Assembly (NCBI RefSeq): GCF_900111245.1
Contig: NZ_FOGO01000009.1
Coordinates: 124,001 to 188,000 of the forward strand
DNA length: 64,000 bases
Direction of reading: 5' to 3'
DNA from: Streptomyces qinglanensis
GTDB lineage: Bacteria; Actinomycetota; Actinomycetes; Streptomycetales; Streptomycetaceae
Every line of letters begins with the position of its first letter. Position 1 is the stretch's first letter. The position numbers and the translations under genes are program-made. This document shows positions 40,857-49,793 of this stretch, piece after piece. The notes under the pieces are model-generated. The model had not been told where the DNA came from. It saw only the letters and a list, made by a program, of their open reading frames with translations, and ran no database searches.

Positions 40857-41984
40857 CTACCGGCCGGCCTCCAGTGCGGCGTCCTGCGCACCGACCGCGG
40901 TCGTCGGCTCCTCGGGGAAGTGGCAGGCGGTCAGGTGACCGCCGGTGTTCCCGGAGATCTGGACCAGCGGCGGCTCGTCCGTGGCGCACTTGTCCTGGGC
41001 CTTCCAGCAGCGGGTGCGGAAGCGGCAGCCCGAGGGCGGGTTGATCGGCGACGGCACGTCCCCCGCCAGCCGGATGCGCTCCCTGGCCTCGCCCCCCGTC
41101 ATGTCCCCGTCGTCCCCGTCGTGCAGCACGGCCTCCGGCACCGCCGAGAGCAGCGCGTGCGTGTAGGGGTGGCGGGGCCGGTTGTAGATGGCCTCGCGTT
41201 CGCCCACCTCGACGATCTTGCCGAGGTACATCACCGCGACCCGCTCCGAGAAGTGCCGCACGATCGCCAGGTCGTGGGCGATGAAGACGAAGGCGATCCC
41301 CAGGTCCCGCTGGACCTGCTGGAGCAGGTTGACGACCTGCGCCTGGATGGAGACGTCCAGCGCCGAGACCGGCTCGTCGGCCACGATCAGCTTCGGCTCC
41401 AGTGCCAGGGCGCGGGCGACGCCGATCCGCTGGCGCTGGCCGCCGGAGAACTCGTGCGGGAACCGGTTGTAGTGCTCGGGGTTGAGGCCGACGGTCTCCA
41501 GCAGCTCCCGGATGCGCTTCTCCCGGCCGCCGGGCGGGTTGATGCCGTTGACCTCCATGGGGCCGCCGATGATGGCGCCCACGGTGTGCCGCGGATTCAG
41601 CGACGAGTACGGGTCCTGGAAGATCATCTGGATCTCGGAGCGGACCGGTGCCAGTTGCTTGCGCGACGCGTGGGTGATGTCCTGCCCGGCGTAGCTGAGG
41701 GAACCCGCGGTGGGCTCCAGCAGCCGGGTCAGCAGCCGTCCCGTCGTGGACTTGCCGCAGCCCGACTCGCCGACGAGTCCGAAGCTTTCCCCCGCGTGCA
41801 CGGCGAGGTCGACCCCGGAGACGGCCTGGACCTCGCCCACTTTCCGCTTGAAGGGGAAGCCGCCCATGATCGGGAAGTGCTTGGCCAGGTTCTCGGCCTT
41901 CAGCAGCGGCTCGCCCGTGCGCGCGGGCCGCTGCTCCCGCGGTTCGCCCCCGCCCGGCTCGGTCAGGGTGCCGTCATCGCTCAT
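40857..41984 (-). CDS. oligopeptide ABC importer ATP-binding protein (OppF/DppF type)
   Basis: 375 residues. Walker A GESGCGKST near 74-82, signature SGGQRQRIGVARAL near 181-194, Walker B LIVADEPVSALD near 202-213 and the C-terminal oligopeptide-transporter region GDVPSPINPPSGCRFRTRCWKAQDKC, whose Cys residues can bind an Fe-S cluster. It hydrolyses ATP for import with the OppD-type partner upstream (25-nt gap). Last gene of the operon permease-binding protein-permease-ATPase-ATPase. ATG 41984. Confidence 0.94.
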   Translation of the reverse strand: MSDDGTLTEPGGGEPREQRPARTGEPLLKAENLAKHFPIMGGFPFKRKVGEVQAVSGVDLAVHAGESFGLVGESGCGKSTTGRLLTRLLEPTAGSLSYAGQDITHASRKQLAPVRSEIQMIFQDPYSSLNPRHTVGAIIGGPMEVNGINPPGGREKRIRELLETVGLNPEHYNRFPHEFSGGQRQRIGVARALALEPKLIVADEPVSALDVSIQAQVVNLLQQVQRDLGIAFVFIAHDLAIVRHFSERVAVMYLGKIVEVGEREAIYNRPRHPYTHALLSAVPEAVLHDGDDGDMTGGEARERIRLAGDVPSPINPPSGCRFRTRCWKAQDKCATDEPPLVQISGNTGGHLTACHFPEEPTTAVGAQDAALEAGR

Positions 41985-42009
41985 TGGTCTGGGTCTCCCT
42001 CTGCCCGGC

Positions 42010-43080
42010 CTAGCTCAGCCTGGGCTTGATCTGCTCGACGAAGAACGTCCGCTTCTGCTCCGCCGTCAGGTGGCAGGCGGCACCCCGGCCGTCCGGAAGC
42101 TGCGGCCGGTCGGCGGTGCAGGACGCGCCGGCGACCTCGTCCACGAAACCGCAGCGCGGATGGAAGGCGCAGCCGGGCGGGGGCGCGAGCAGGCTGGGCG
42201 GGGTGCCGAGGATCGGTGAGAGCTCCTCGTTCACGTCCCCCGTCAGCCGGGGCATCGACGTGAGCAGGCCCCAGGTGTAGGGGTGCTGCGGCGCCCGCAG
42301 CACCTCCCCGACGGAGCCCCGCTCGACGGCCCGGCCGCCGTACATCACCAGGATGTCGTCCGCCACGTTGGCGATGACGCCGAGGTCGTGGGTGATGAAG
42401 ATGATCGCGGAGCCGAACTCCTGCTGGAGGTCCTTGAGCAGGTCCAGGATCTGCGCCTGCACGGTGACGTCGAGCGCGGTGGTGGGCTCGTCGGCGATCA
42501 GCAGGTCCGGGTTGCACACCAGCGCCATGGCGATCATCGCGCGCTGCCGCATACCGCCGGAGAACTGGTGCGGGTAGTCGTCGACCCGCATCTTCGCGTT
42601 CGGGATGCCGACCTTGTCCAGCATCTCGACGGCGCGGCGCTGCGCCTCCCGCTTGGAGCAGCCCGTGTGCTTGCGGTAGGGCTCGGCGATCTGCCGGCCG
42701 ATCGTGTAGTAGGGCGAGAGCGCGGTGAGGGCGTCCTGGAAGATCATCGCCATCTTGTTCCCGCGCAGCGACTCCAGGGTCTTCTCCCGCGCACCGGTCA
42801 GCTCCTGGCCGTCCAGCATGATCTCGCCGGAGACGGTGGTGGTGCGGGGGTTGTGCAGTCCGAGGATGGACAGGTTGGTGACCGACTTGCCGGAGCCGGA
42901 CTCACCCACGATGCCGAGGGTGCGACCGCGTTCCACGGCGAAGGAGAGCCCGTCGACTGCCTTGACGGTGCCGTCCTCGGTGTCGAAGTGCACGTACAGA
43001 TCGCGCACCGAGAGGAAGGCGTCCCCGTCGCCGGCGCCGCGCGGGCCCGGTACGTCGGCTTCCTTGGTCAGGGTGGTCAT
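42010..43080 (-). CDS. oligopeptide ABC importer ATP-binding protein (OppD/DppD type)
   Basis: 356 residues. Walker A GESGSGKSV near 59-67, signature FSGGMRQRAMIAMAL near 167-181, Walker B LLIADEPTTALD near 187-198, followed by the Cys-bearing peptide-transporter tail (GCAFHPRCGFVDEVAGASC). It forms the ATPase pair with the OppF-like protein. It lies 12 nt downstream of the permease gene. Confidence 0.94.
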   Translation of the reverse strand: MTTLTKEADVPGPRGAGDGDAFLSVRDLYVHFDTEDGTVKAVDGLSFAVERGRTLGIVGESGSGKSVTNLSILGLHNPRTTTVSGEIMLDGQELTGAREKTLESLRGNKMAMIFQDALTALSPYYTIGRQIAEPYRKHTGCSKREAQRRAVEMLDKVGIPNAKMRVDDYPHQFSGGMRQRAMIAMALVCNPDLLIADEPTTALDVTVQAQILDLLKDLQQEFGSAIIFITHDLGVIANVADDILVMYGGRAVERGSVGEVLRAPQHPYTWGLLTSMPRLTGDVNEELSPILGTPPSLLAPPPGCAFHPRCGFVDEVAGASCTADRPQLPDGRGAACHLTAEQKRTFFVEQIKPRLS

Positions 43081-43092
43081 GTGCCGGTTCTC

Positions 43093-44070
43093 CTAGGACA
43101 GCCGCACGCGCGGGTCGATGAACGCGTAGGCGGCGTCCACGATGATGTTGAAGAGGATGATGAAGGTGGCCGCGAAGAGCATCACGCCCATCACCATGGG
43201 CAGGTCGGTGTTCTGCACCGAGTTCACCGCGAGGGTGCCGAGCCCGGGCAGCGAGAACGTCCACTCCGTGATCATCGCGCCGCCGAACAGCGAGCCCATG
43301 TCGACGCCGAAGATGGTGACGATGGGAATGAGCGAACCGCGCCAGGCGTAGCGGAAGAAGACGTACTTCCCCGACATGCCCTTGGCCCGTGCGGCTTTGA
43401 CGTGGTCCTCCTGCAGTTGCTCGATCATCGAGGACCGGGACAGACGGGTGTAGTTCGCGGTGAAGATGATCTGGATGACCAGCCAGGGGAGCAGCAGTCC
43501 CAGGAACCAGCCGACCGGATCCTGCGTCAGCGGAACGTACTTGGGCTGGTCGAGCAGCTCCAGGTTGTAGACCACCAGCGCGAGCACAAGCGGACCGATG
43601 AAGTAGATCTGCATCGAGGAGAGCAGCAGCGACATCGAGCTGAACGCCTTGTCGATGAGCGTGCCCTTCTGCCAGGCGGCGATCATGCCCGCGCCCAGCC
43701 CGATCACCAGGAAGACCACGGCACCGCCGATGGTCAGCGAGACGGTGGTCGGGAAGCGGTCCAGGATGGTCTGCCAGACCGGGTCCTGGTTGGCGAAGGA
43801 GTAGCCGAAGCACGGTGCGGGGCAGTCCCCGACGTTGAACTGCCGGCCGGCGACGATGCCGACCATGAAGTGCCAGTACTGCATGGGGATCGGTTCGTCG
43901 ATGCCCATGTTCTTGCGGATGACCGCGAGCGCGTCCGGCGTGCAGTTCTTGCCGCAGGCCAGCGTCGCCGGGTCCCGTGGGACGGCGTAGAAGAGGAAGA
44001 AGGTGACGGCGCTGATGATCAGCAGGATCACCACGGCGCCGAGCGACCGGCGGATGAGGAATCGCAGCAT
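43093..44070 (-). CDS. oligopeptide ABC importer permease (OppB/DppB type)
   Basis: 325 residues with six membrane helices and the EAA motif region SMIEQLQEDHVKAARAKGMS near 213-232, the OppB-type signature. A 60-residue outer loop between helices 1 and 2 holds two Cys (CGKNC and CPAPC nearby), possibly a disulfide. It forms the channel with the OppC-type permease at the head of the operon. ATG 44070. A strong hairpin separates it from the binding-protein gene upstream. Confidence 0.93.
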   Translation of the reverse strand: MLRFLIRRSLGAVVILLIISAVTFFLFYAVPRDPATLACGKNCTPDALAVIRKNMGIDEPIPMQYWHFMVGIVAGRQFNVGDCPAPCFGYSFANQDPVWQTILDRFPTTVSLTIGGAVVFLVIGLGAGMIAAWQKGTLIDKAFSSMSLLLSSMQIYFIGPLVLALVVYNLELLDQPKYVPLTQDPVGWFLGLLLPWLVIQIIFTANYTRLSRSSMIEQLQEDHVKAARAKGMSGKYVFFRYAWRGSLIPIVTIFGVDMGSLFGGAMITEWTFSLPGLGTLAVNSVQNTDLPMVMGVMLFAATFIILFNIIVDAAYAFIDPRVRLS

Positions 44071-44145
44071 GACGGAACGCAGCTCTCGTGCGACAGCGGA
44101 ATCGAGACGTGCGGGGCAGCGGGGTCCGGACGAGCGGACTCCGGG

Positions 44146-44180
44146 CTCCGCCGCCCGGCCCTGCGGGCCGGGCGGCGGAG
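44146..44180 (-). terminator. hairpin between binding-protein gene and permease gene
   Basis: CTCCGCCGCCCGGCCC, loop TGC, GGGCCGGGCGGCGGAG: a perfect 16-bp stem 28 nt after the binding-protein stop. Within an operon this is likely a partial terminator or RNA 3' stabiliser that raises binding-protein amount. Confidence 0.75.
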
Positions 44181-44207
44181 GCGGCGCCTACCGGCGCCGG
44201 GCGGGTG

Positions 44208-46007
44208 CTACTTCTTCACGTACAGCGACGTCGGCTGGATGTCGTGCAGCTGCTCGTCGTAGTACATGCCGCCGATGTTCGAACCGGAGAGCTGGACGGC
44301 CTTGTAGTAGTGCATCGGCACGGCGGGCACGTCCTCGGTGAGGATCTTGTCCGCGAGCTTCTGCCACTCCTCGGCCGCCTTGTCCGCGTCGGACAGGGAC
44401 CGGATGCGGTCCATCTCCTTCTCGAACTTCGGGTTCTTGTGGTGCGAGTAGTTGGCGGAGCCGTCCTGCACCTGGCGTCCGTCGAACAGGTTCGGGATGA
44501 CGGTCGAGGAGCTCGGCCAGTCGGCACCCCACGAGTTGTGGTAGATGTCGTAGCCGTTCTTGACCTTGCCGATCTGGTCGTAATAGGTGTCCTGGATGAT
44601 GTCCTTCTTCTGGACGTCGAATCCGGCCTTCTCCAGGTTCTGCGTCGCGGCGACGGCGAACTTCTGCCACTCGGGGGAGTTCTGGTAGGCGAAGGTGAGC
44701 TTCATGCCCTTCTTGCCGGACTCCTTGAGCAGCTCGGCCGCCTTCTTGACGTCGCCCTGCGGGTTCTTCAGCTTGTCGAAGGGGTCGGTCTTCTTGTGGC
44801 CCACCAGGGTCGGGCTGATGTAGTTGCCCGCCATCTCCCCGCCGCCGGCGCCGCCGAAGGCCGAGACGATGGACTGGTTGGGGATCGCGTAGGCGATGGC
44901 CTGCCGGACCTTCTTGTTCTTGATCCGGTCCATGTTGATGTTCAGGTAGCTCACGTAGGACTGGTAGCCGGACACCGAGCGCTTCTTGATCTCCGGGTCG
45001 GTGCGCACCTTCTGCAGGCTGGAGGCGTCGACCTGGTTGGTGAAGCTGGTGGCGGTCTGGTTCTCACCGGCGTCCGACATCAGCCGCTTGGTGGAATCCT
45101 CGAAGGAGACACCGAACTGGATGTTGAACGCATCCGGGTACTGGTGCCGCGCCGGGTCCGTCTTGGCGTCCCACTCCTTGTTGCGGACCAGCTTCATGCT
45201 CTTGCCGGACTTGAACGACGCGATCTTGTACGGGCCGCTGCACAGCGGCTTCTTGTCGTACTTCTCCTTGGTGTCCTCCTTCTCGGACACCGCCGCGTAG
45301 CCCGCCATGGCCAGCGCGTAGGGCAGCTCGGCCTGCGGCTTCTTGAAGTGGAAGATGATCGTCTTGTCGTCCGGAGTCTCCAGGACGTCATCGGGCAGGT
45401 GCTTGCCCTTGTAGGGGCCGTCCTTGAGCATGTCGCGGTACTTGGCGCCGCCGGTGTCGGCCAGCCACTGCTGGATGAAGGTCGGGCCCTCGGTGATGAA
45501 GGGGGCGAACGTCCGCTCGATGGTGTGCCGGATGTCCTTCGAGGTGATGGCCGAGCCGTCCTCGAACTTGACCCCGTCCTTGAGCTTGTACGTCCAGGTC
45601 TTGCCGCCGTCGGACTGCTGGCCGCTGTCGGTGGCCAGGTCGCCCACGACCGCGTACTTGTCGCCGCTGACCCGCTTGTAGGTGGTCAGACCGCGGTGGA
45701 TCAGCGTGGCGAGGGCGCCCTCGTCGCTGACGTAGATCTGCGCGGGGTCGAGGTGGGCGAAGCTGTCGCGCTGCAGCACCTTGATGGTGCCGCCCTTGCG
45801 ACCGCCGTCGACCTCCTCGGCCGGGCCCTTGGAGCCGGCGGCGTCGGCGAAGGTGTAGGAGACGTCCGAGCCCTGCTGCTTGGTCTTCTCGTCCTTGCCC
45901 TCGCTGTCGTCGCCCCCGCCGCCGCTGCTGCAGCCGGTGAGGAACAGCGCCCCGGCGGCGAGCGCCGCGAGGGAGGCACGCGCCGTGCGTATGCTCACTC
46001 TGCTCAT
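44208..46007 (-). CDS. oligopeptide-binding lipoprotein (SBP family 5)
   Basis: 599 residues. Signal peptide and lipobox LTGC (Cys26) followed by a Gly/Ser/Asp linker, then the family 5 solute-binding fold: GGTIKVLQRDSFAHLDPAQIYVSDEGAL at about 73-100, DGVKFEDGSAITSKDIRHTIERTF, LPYALAMAGYAAVSEKEDTKEKYDKKPLCSGPY, and a C-terminal VPAVPMHYYKAVQLSG. It captures peptides outside the membrane and delivers them to the flanking permeases. The much longer in-frame reading upstream runs through the permease gene and is not real. The gene order permease-binding protein-permease-ATPase-ATPase equals bldKABCDE of S. coelicolor, so a BldKB role is possible. Confidence 0.9.
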   Translation of the reverse strand: MSRVSIRTARASLAALAAGALFLTGCSSGGGGDDSEGKDEKTKQQGSDVSYTFADAAGSKGPAEEVDGGRKGGTIKVLQRDSFAHLDPAQIYVSDEGALATLIHRGLTTYKRVSGDKYAVVGDLATDSGQQSDGGKTWTYKLKDGVKFEDGSAITSKDIRHTIERTFAPFITEGPTFIQQWLADTGGAKYRDMLKDGPYKGKHLPDDVLETPDDKTIIFHFKKPQAELPYALAMAGYAAVSEKEDTKEKYDKKPLCSGPYKIASFKSGKSMKLVRNKEWDAKTDPARHQYPDAFNIQFGVSFEDSTKRLMSDAGENQTATSFTNQVDASSLQKVRTDPEIKKRSVSGYQSYVSYLNINMDRIKNKKVRQAIAYAIPNQSIVSAFGGAGGGEMAGNYISPTLVGHKKTDPFDKLKNPQGDVKKAAELLKESGKKGMKLTFAYQNSPEWQKFAVAATQNLEKAGFDVQKKDIIQDTYYDQIGKVKNGYDIYHNSWGADWPSSSTVIPNLFDGRQVQDGSANYSHHKNPKFEKEMDRIRSLSDADKAAEEWQKLADKILTEDVPAVPMHYYKAVQLSGSNIGGMYYDEQLHDIQPTSLYVKK

Positions 46008-46102
46008 GGTGGTGTCTGCACCTGCCTGTCGGTTGTCCGTCGCTGCCTGACTGATGCCGTACGGGGTGGCAGCACCCCCCACCACTCGGTCGCGCCTGGC
46101 CC

Positions 46103-47137
46103 TCATCGGCCGGACTTCGGGTCGAACGCGTCCCTGACCGAGTCTCCGAGCAGGTTGAATGCGAGGATGAAGATCACCATCGCACCGCCCGGGAAGAACA
46201 TGTAGGTGATGTCGCTCTGGTAGATCTCGGCGCCCGTCGCGAACATCCGGCCCCAGTCGGGGGTGGGTTCCTGCAGGCCGACGCCGAGGAAGGAGAGTCC
46301 CGCGATGGCGGTCACGTTGTTCGGCAGCATGTAGGTGGCCTGCACCAGGATCGGCGTGACGAGGTTCGGCAGCAGTTCCTTGCGGACGATGCGGCCGGGC
46401 GGGGTCCCGGCGACCCTCGCGGCCTCGATGAACTCCCGCTCCCGCAGGGACAGCGTCTGGCCGCGGAGCAGCCGGGCCAGTGTCATCCAGCCCAGCAGCC
46501 ACATCACGTAGATCAGCACGCAGGCGCGCAGCCAGGTGGGCATCTCGTCCCGCGGGTCGACCAGCAGCGCCGCCACCACCGGGGTGAAGGCCACGAAGAA
46601 GAGCTGGTTGGGGAAGGACATCATCAAGTCGGTGAACCGGCCGAGGAAGTAGTCGACCTTCCCGCCGAAGTAGCCGCCCACGACCCCGATCACGATGGCG
46701 GTGAGCACCGACAGCAGGGTGATGATGATCGCGAGCGAGAGCGAGGTGCGGATCCCGTAGATGAGCTGGGTGAAGACGTCCCGGCCCAGGCCCGGCTCCA
46801 GTCCGAACCAGAATTCGCCGTCGATGCCGCCGTTGGGCTTCATCGGGTAGAAGTTCTCGTTCAGCAGCCCGGGCCGCAACTGCCCGTAGCGGGTGTAGGG
46901 ATCCTTGCCGTACAGCTTCGCGATCACCGGTGCCAGAGCCGCGATCAGGAAGAAGGCGAGCACGATGCACGCCGAGATCACGCCTGTGCGGTCGCGCTTG
47001 AAGCGCATCCACATGAGCCGTCCGGGGGACCGGCCCGCGAGTTCGTCCTTCTTGGCAACTCGCGTAGAACTCGGACCCGCGTCCTCGGGACCAGGGGTGT
47101 CGGACCCGGCTGCCGCAGCCTGGGAAGTACTCGTCAT
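46103..47137 (-). CDS. oligopeptide ABC importer permease (OppC/DppC type)
   Basis: 344 residues. An N-terminal soluble tail (1-45), one helix (VISACIVLAFFLIAALAPVIA), then five helices with the EAA motif SLREREFIEAARVAGTPPGRIV near 233-254. OppC-type. It is the first gene of its operon, 95 nt before the binding-protein gene, and is divergent from the 333-residue membrane protein. A promoter candidate lies about 100 nt upstream. Confidence 0.93.
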   Translation of the reverse strand: MTSTSQAAAAGSDTPGPEDAGPSSTRVAKKDELAGRSPGRLMWMRFKRDRTGVISACIVLAFFLIAALAPVIAKLYGKDPYTRYGQLRPGLLNENFYPMKPNGGIDGEFWFGLEPGLGRDVFTQLIYGIRTSLSLAIIITLLSVLTAIVIGVVGGYFGGKVDYFLGRFTDLMMSFPNQLFFVAFTPVVAALLVDPRDEMPTWLRACVLIYVMWLLGWMTLARLLRGQTLSLREREFIEAARVAGTPPGRIVRKELLPNLVTPILVQATYMLPNNVTAIAGLSFLGVGLQEPTPDWGRMFATGAEIYQSDITYMFFPGGAMVIFILAFNLLGDSVRDAFDPKSGR

Positions 47138-47210
47138 CGCGTGTGTGCTCCCGCGCTCAAATCTCGCCGGAACCCGAATCGTTGGGCGTGATGCGGGTGG
47201 GTTGAGCCGG

Positions 47211-47240
47211 ACTTTGGCAAGCGGGTTACGTGCCAGTCAA
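47211..47240 (-). promoter_or_regulatory. promoter candidate for the first peptide-importer operon
   Basis: Minus strand TTGACT (47240-47235), 18 nt, CAAAGT (47216-47211). The -35 is good, the -10 is only fair. The rest of the 489-bp gap 47138-47626 has an inverted repeat TACGGA..TCCGTA (47430-47451) and no gene. Confidence 0.4.
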
Positions 47241-47626
47241 GGGGTGTTGGACGGGCTCGAGGCTGTCCACCGCTTTCTTGAGCGAACGTTGCGCAGATCG
47301 AGGTGGCAACGTGCTTGACATCACATCCGGCTGACGGACAGAGCCGTCCAGACCGCCAGGAATCGTCTTAACGGTTCCGCAACACGGCCGTCTTCTCACC
47401 GATATCCGAAGCAGCCGCCCTGAAGTGCGTACGGAATCCAACTCCTCCGTATGGCTGAACACTTGGAGTTCCCACGCGCGAGCGGTGCACATCGTGCGAA
47501 GATGGACGGGCGGTCGCAGTGCCGTGCGGCGCGGCGCCAGGGGGCGCTTGTAGCCGGACGGCGATCACGGGTAGACACGGACGGATCCGGGGACATCGCG
47601 ACACCGCACATACGGGGGGCCGAGCC

Positions 47627-48628
47627 ATGGGCCAGGACAGGACACTCTCGCGCGGGGCGCGCGCCTTCGGGGCCCTGCTGACAGCCGCCCTCGCGCTGAT
47701 CAGCCTCGTGTGGATCGCCCGGGACTTCACCAAGGCCCACGAGGTCGTCGACGTCTGGTGGAACTGGGCGGGGCTCCCCGCCCGCGCCGAGGACGGCGTA
47801 TGGGTCACCTCGTTCCTCGAACCGACGCTCGTGCTGCTGTACTCCGTCGCCGCCGTGACGGCGTTCCGCTCCTCCTCCTCCGCGGCGATACTCACCTGCA
47901 CCGGACTGCTGACCGTGGCCGTGCGCGCGCCGGGCCTGTGGAACCTCAACGCCGACTGGATGCAGGGCGTCCCGGGCGGGCTGCTGAGCAAGGTGCTCTT
48001 CAGCACCATCGCCGCGGTCGTCATCGGGGCCGTCCTGGTCATCACGGCGACAGCGGGCCGCCGCCCCGCCCACGCCGTCTTCGACGGGTACGGCCCCGGA
48101 GCGTACGGCCCCGACGGCCGGAAGGAGCCCGACCCCGCAGACGGCCCCCCGGCGGGGCCCACCCGGAGCGGCGCCGTCGCCGCCTTCCTGCTGCTGGGAA
48201 CCTGCGGTGTGGTGCTCGCCGCCTGGGAGATACGCACCTGGCAGCAGTACGGCTGGGACCGCTACGCGCACACGCTCACCGGCGAGCGCGCGATCGTCCG
48301 GCTGCTGGACGCACCGACCGGCTGGACGCTGTGGGCCGTCGTCGTGCTCAGCCTGGTGACGGCGACGGCGGCCCTCGGCGGTGCGCCCTTCTCCCGCCCG
48401 CTCGGCCTGATCGCCTCCGCGCCGCTGCTCGCCCTCGGCGTCTTCGGGGTGGCCTTCACGCTCAGAATGGACTTCTTCGACCACCTCGACACCCTCGGTA
48501 TCGAGAGCCGGCTCCGCGTGCTGACGAACGTGTTCGAGGTGGTCGCCGGACTCGCCGTGCTGCTGGCCCTCACCAAGGGCACGGTCCGCGACTCCCCCGC
48601 CGCCGTCCCTCCCCGGACCGCCACCTGA
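47627..48628 (+). CDS. hypothetical multi-pass membrane protein
   Basis: 333 residues with about seven to eight membrane helices; no named family recognised. The order of helices: GARAFGALLTAALALISLVW, TLVLLYSVAAVTAF, a middle pair (AAILTCTGLLTVAV; LLSKVLFSTIAAVVIGAVLVI), a cytoplasmic Gly/Pro-rich linker near 145-180, then AVAAFLLLGTCGVVLAAW, LWAVVVLSLVTATAAL, LIASAPLLALGVFGVAF and FEVVAGLAVLLALT. ATG 47627 follows GGGGGG at about 10 nt. It lies alone between, and in opposite direction to, the two peptide-importer operons. Confidence 0.75.
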   Translation: MGQDRTLSRGARAFGALLTAALALISLVWIARDFTKAHEVVDVWWNWAGLPARAEDGVWVTSFLEPTLVLLYSVAAVTAFRSSSSAAILTCTGLLTVAVRAPGLWNLNADWMQGVPGGLLSKVLFSTIAAVVIGAVLVITATAGRRPAHAVFDGYGPGAYGPDGRKEPDPADGPPAGPTRSGAVAAFLLLGTCGVVLAAWEIRTWQQYGWDRYAHTLTGERAIVRLLDAPTGWTLWAVVVLSLVTATAALGGAPFSRPLGLIASAPLLALGVFGVAFTLRMDFFDHLDTLGIESRLRVLTNVFEVVAGLAVLLALTKGTVRDSPAAVPPRTAT

Positions 48629-48731
48629 CGACTTCCTGACCGGGCCGGACCGGAGGCCGCTCAGCGCGGCGGCGGCGCACCCCGCCGCGGGCACCCGCAC
48701 ACCGGAGGCGGATCCGGAACCACGCACGCAC

Positions 48732-49793
48732 TCAGCGGCTGGAGGGTGGGATCACCGCGGTGCGCTCAGCCGCGAAGTGGCAGGCGGAAGGGTGGTGCAC
48801 GGGCTGCTCCGGCAGGGTGTCGGCGAAGTTCTCCGGCAGTGCCAGGGCCGGTTCCTCGACGGCGCAGCGCTGCTGGGCCTTCCAGCAGCGGGTGCGGAAG
48901 TGGCATCCGGAGGGCGGATCGGCCGGTGAGGGCACGTCGCCCTCCAGCACGATCCGCTCCCGCCCGTCCTCCGTCTCCGGGTCGGGCACCGGAACGGCCG
49001 ACAGCAGTGCCTGGGTGTAGGGGTGCGTGGGGTGCTCGTAGATCTCGGTCTCGGTGCCGATCTCCACGATCTTGCCGAGGTACATCACGCCGACGCGGTC
49101 GGAGATGTGCCGGACGATGGACAGATCGTGGGCGATGAACATGTAGGAGAGCCCGAACTCGTCCTGGAGCTGTTCCATCAGGTTGACCACCTGCGCCTGC
49201 ACCGACACGTCCAGCGCCGAGACCGGCTCGTCCGCCACGATGATCTCCGGACGCAGCGCCAGCCCCCGCGCGATCCCGATCCGCTGCCGCTGACCACCAC
49301 TGAACTGATGCGGATACCGGTTGATGTACTCGGGATTCAACCCGACCACGTCCAACAACTCCTGCACCCGGCGCCGCCGATCCCCCTTCGGCGCCACCTC
49401 CGGATGGATGTCGAACGGCTCCCCGACGATGTCCCCCACCGTCATCCGCGGATTCAACGACGTGTACGGATCCTGGAACACCATCTGAATGTTCCGCCGC
49501 ACCGCCTTCAACGCCCGCCCCGACAGCTTCGTGATGTCCTCACCCTTGTACCGGACGGTCCCCGAAGTCGGCCGCTCCAGGTTCATCAGCAGCTTGGCCA
49601 CCGTCGACTTGCCGCAGCCCGACTCCCCCACGATGCCCAGCGTCTCGCCCGGGTACAGGTCGAAGGAGATACCGTCCACGGCCTTGACCGCGCCGATCTG
49701 CCGCTTGAAGAGGATGCCCTGCGTCAGCGGGAAGTGCTTGGCCAGATCCCGCACCTCCAGGATCGGCTCGGAATTCTCGCGCCGCTCAGGCAT
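48732..49793 (-). CDS. oligopeptide ABC importer ATP-binding protein (OppF type)
   Basis: 353 residues. Walker A GESGCGKST near 61-69, signature FSGGQRQRIGIARGL near 167-181, Walker B IIVADEPVSALD near 189-200, and the peptide-importer tail GDVPSPADPPSGCHFRTRCWKAQQRC with Cys residues. It overlaps the OppD-type gene by 8 nt. Last gene of the second operon. The middle of this gene (about 49230-49620) uses unusually C-rich codons and is close in wording to the matching part of the other OppF, hinting at past gene conversion. Confidence 0.94.
   Translation of the reverse strand: MPERRENSEPILEVRDLAKHFPLTQGILFKRQIGAVKAVDGISFDLYPGETLGIVGESGCGKSTVAKLLMNLERPTSGTVRYKGEDITKLSGRALKAVRRNIQMVFQDPYTSLNPRMTVGDIVGEPFDIHPEVAPKGDRRRRVQELLDVVGLNPEYINRYPHQFSGGQRQRIGIARGLALRPEIIVADEPVSALDVSVQAQVVNLMEQLQDEFGLSYMFIAHDLSIVRHISDRVGVMYLGKIVEIGTETEIYEHPTHPYTQALLSAVPVPDPETEDGRERIVLEGDVPSPADPPSGCHFRTRCWKAQQRCAVEEPALALPENFADTLPEQPVHHPSACHFAAERTAVIPPSSR

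Noticed and set aside
44208..47012. A 934-codon frame joining permease and binding-protein regions
   Set aside because: The part above 46007 is out of frame with the real OppC-type gene (46103-47137) and the lipoprotein signal begins at 46007.
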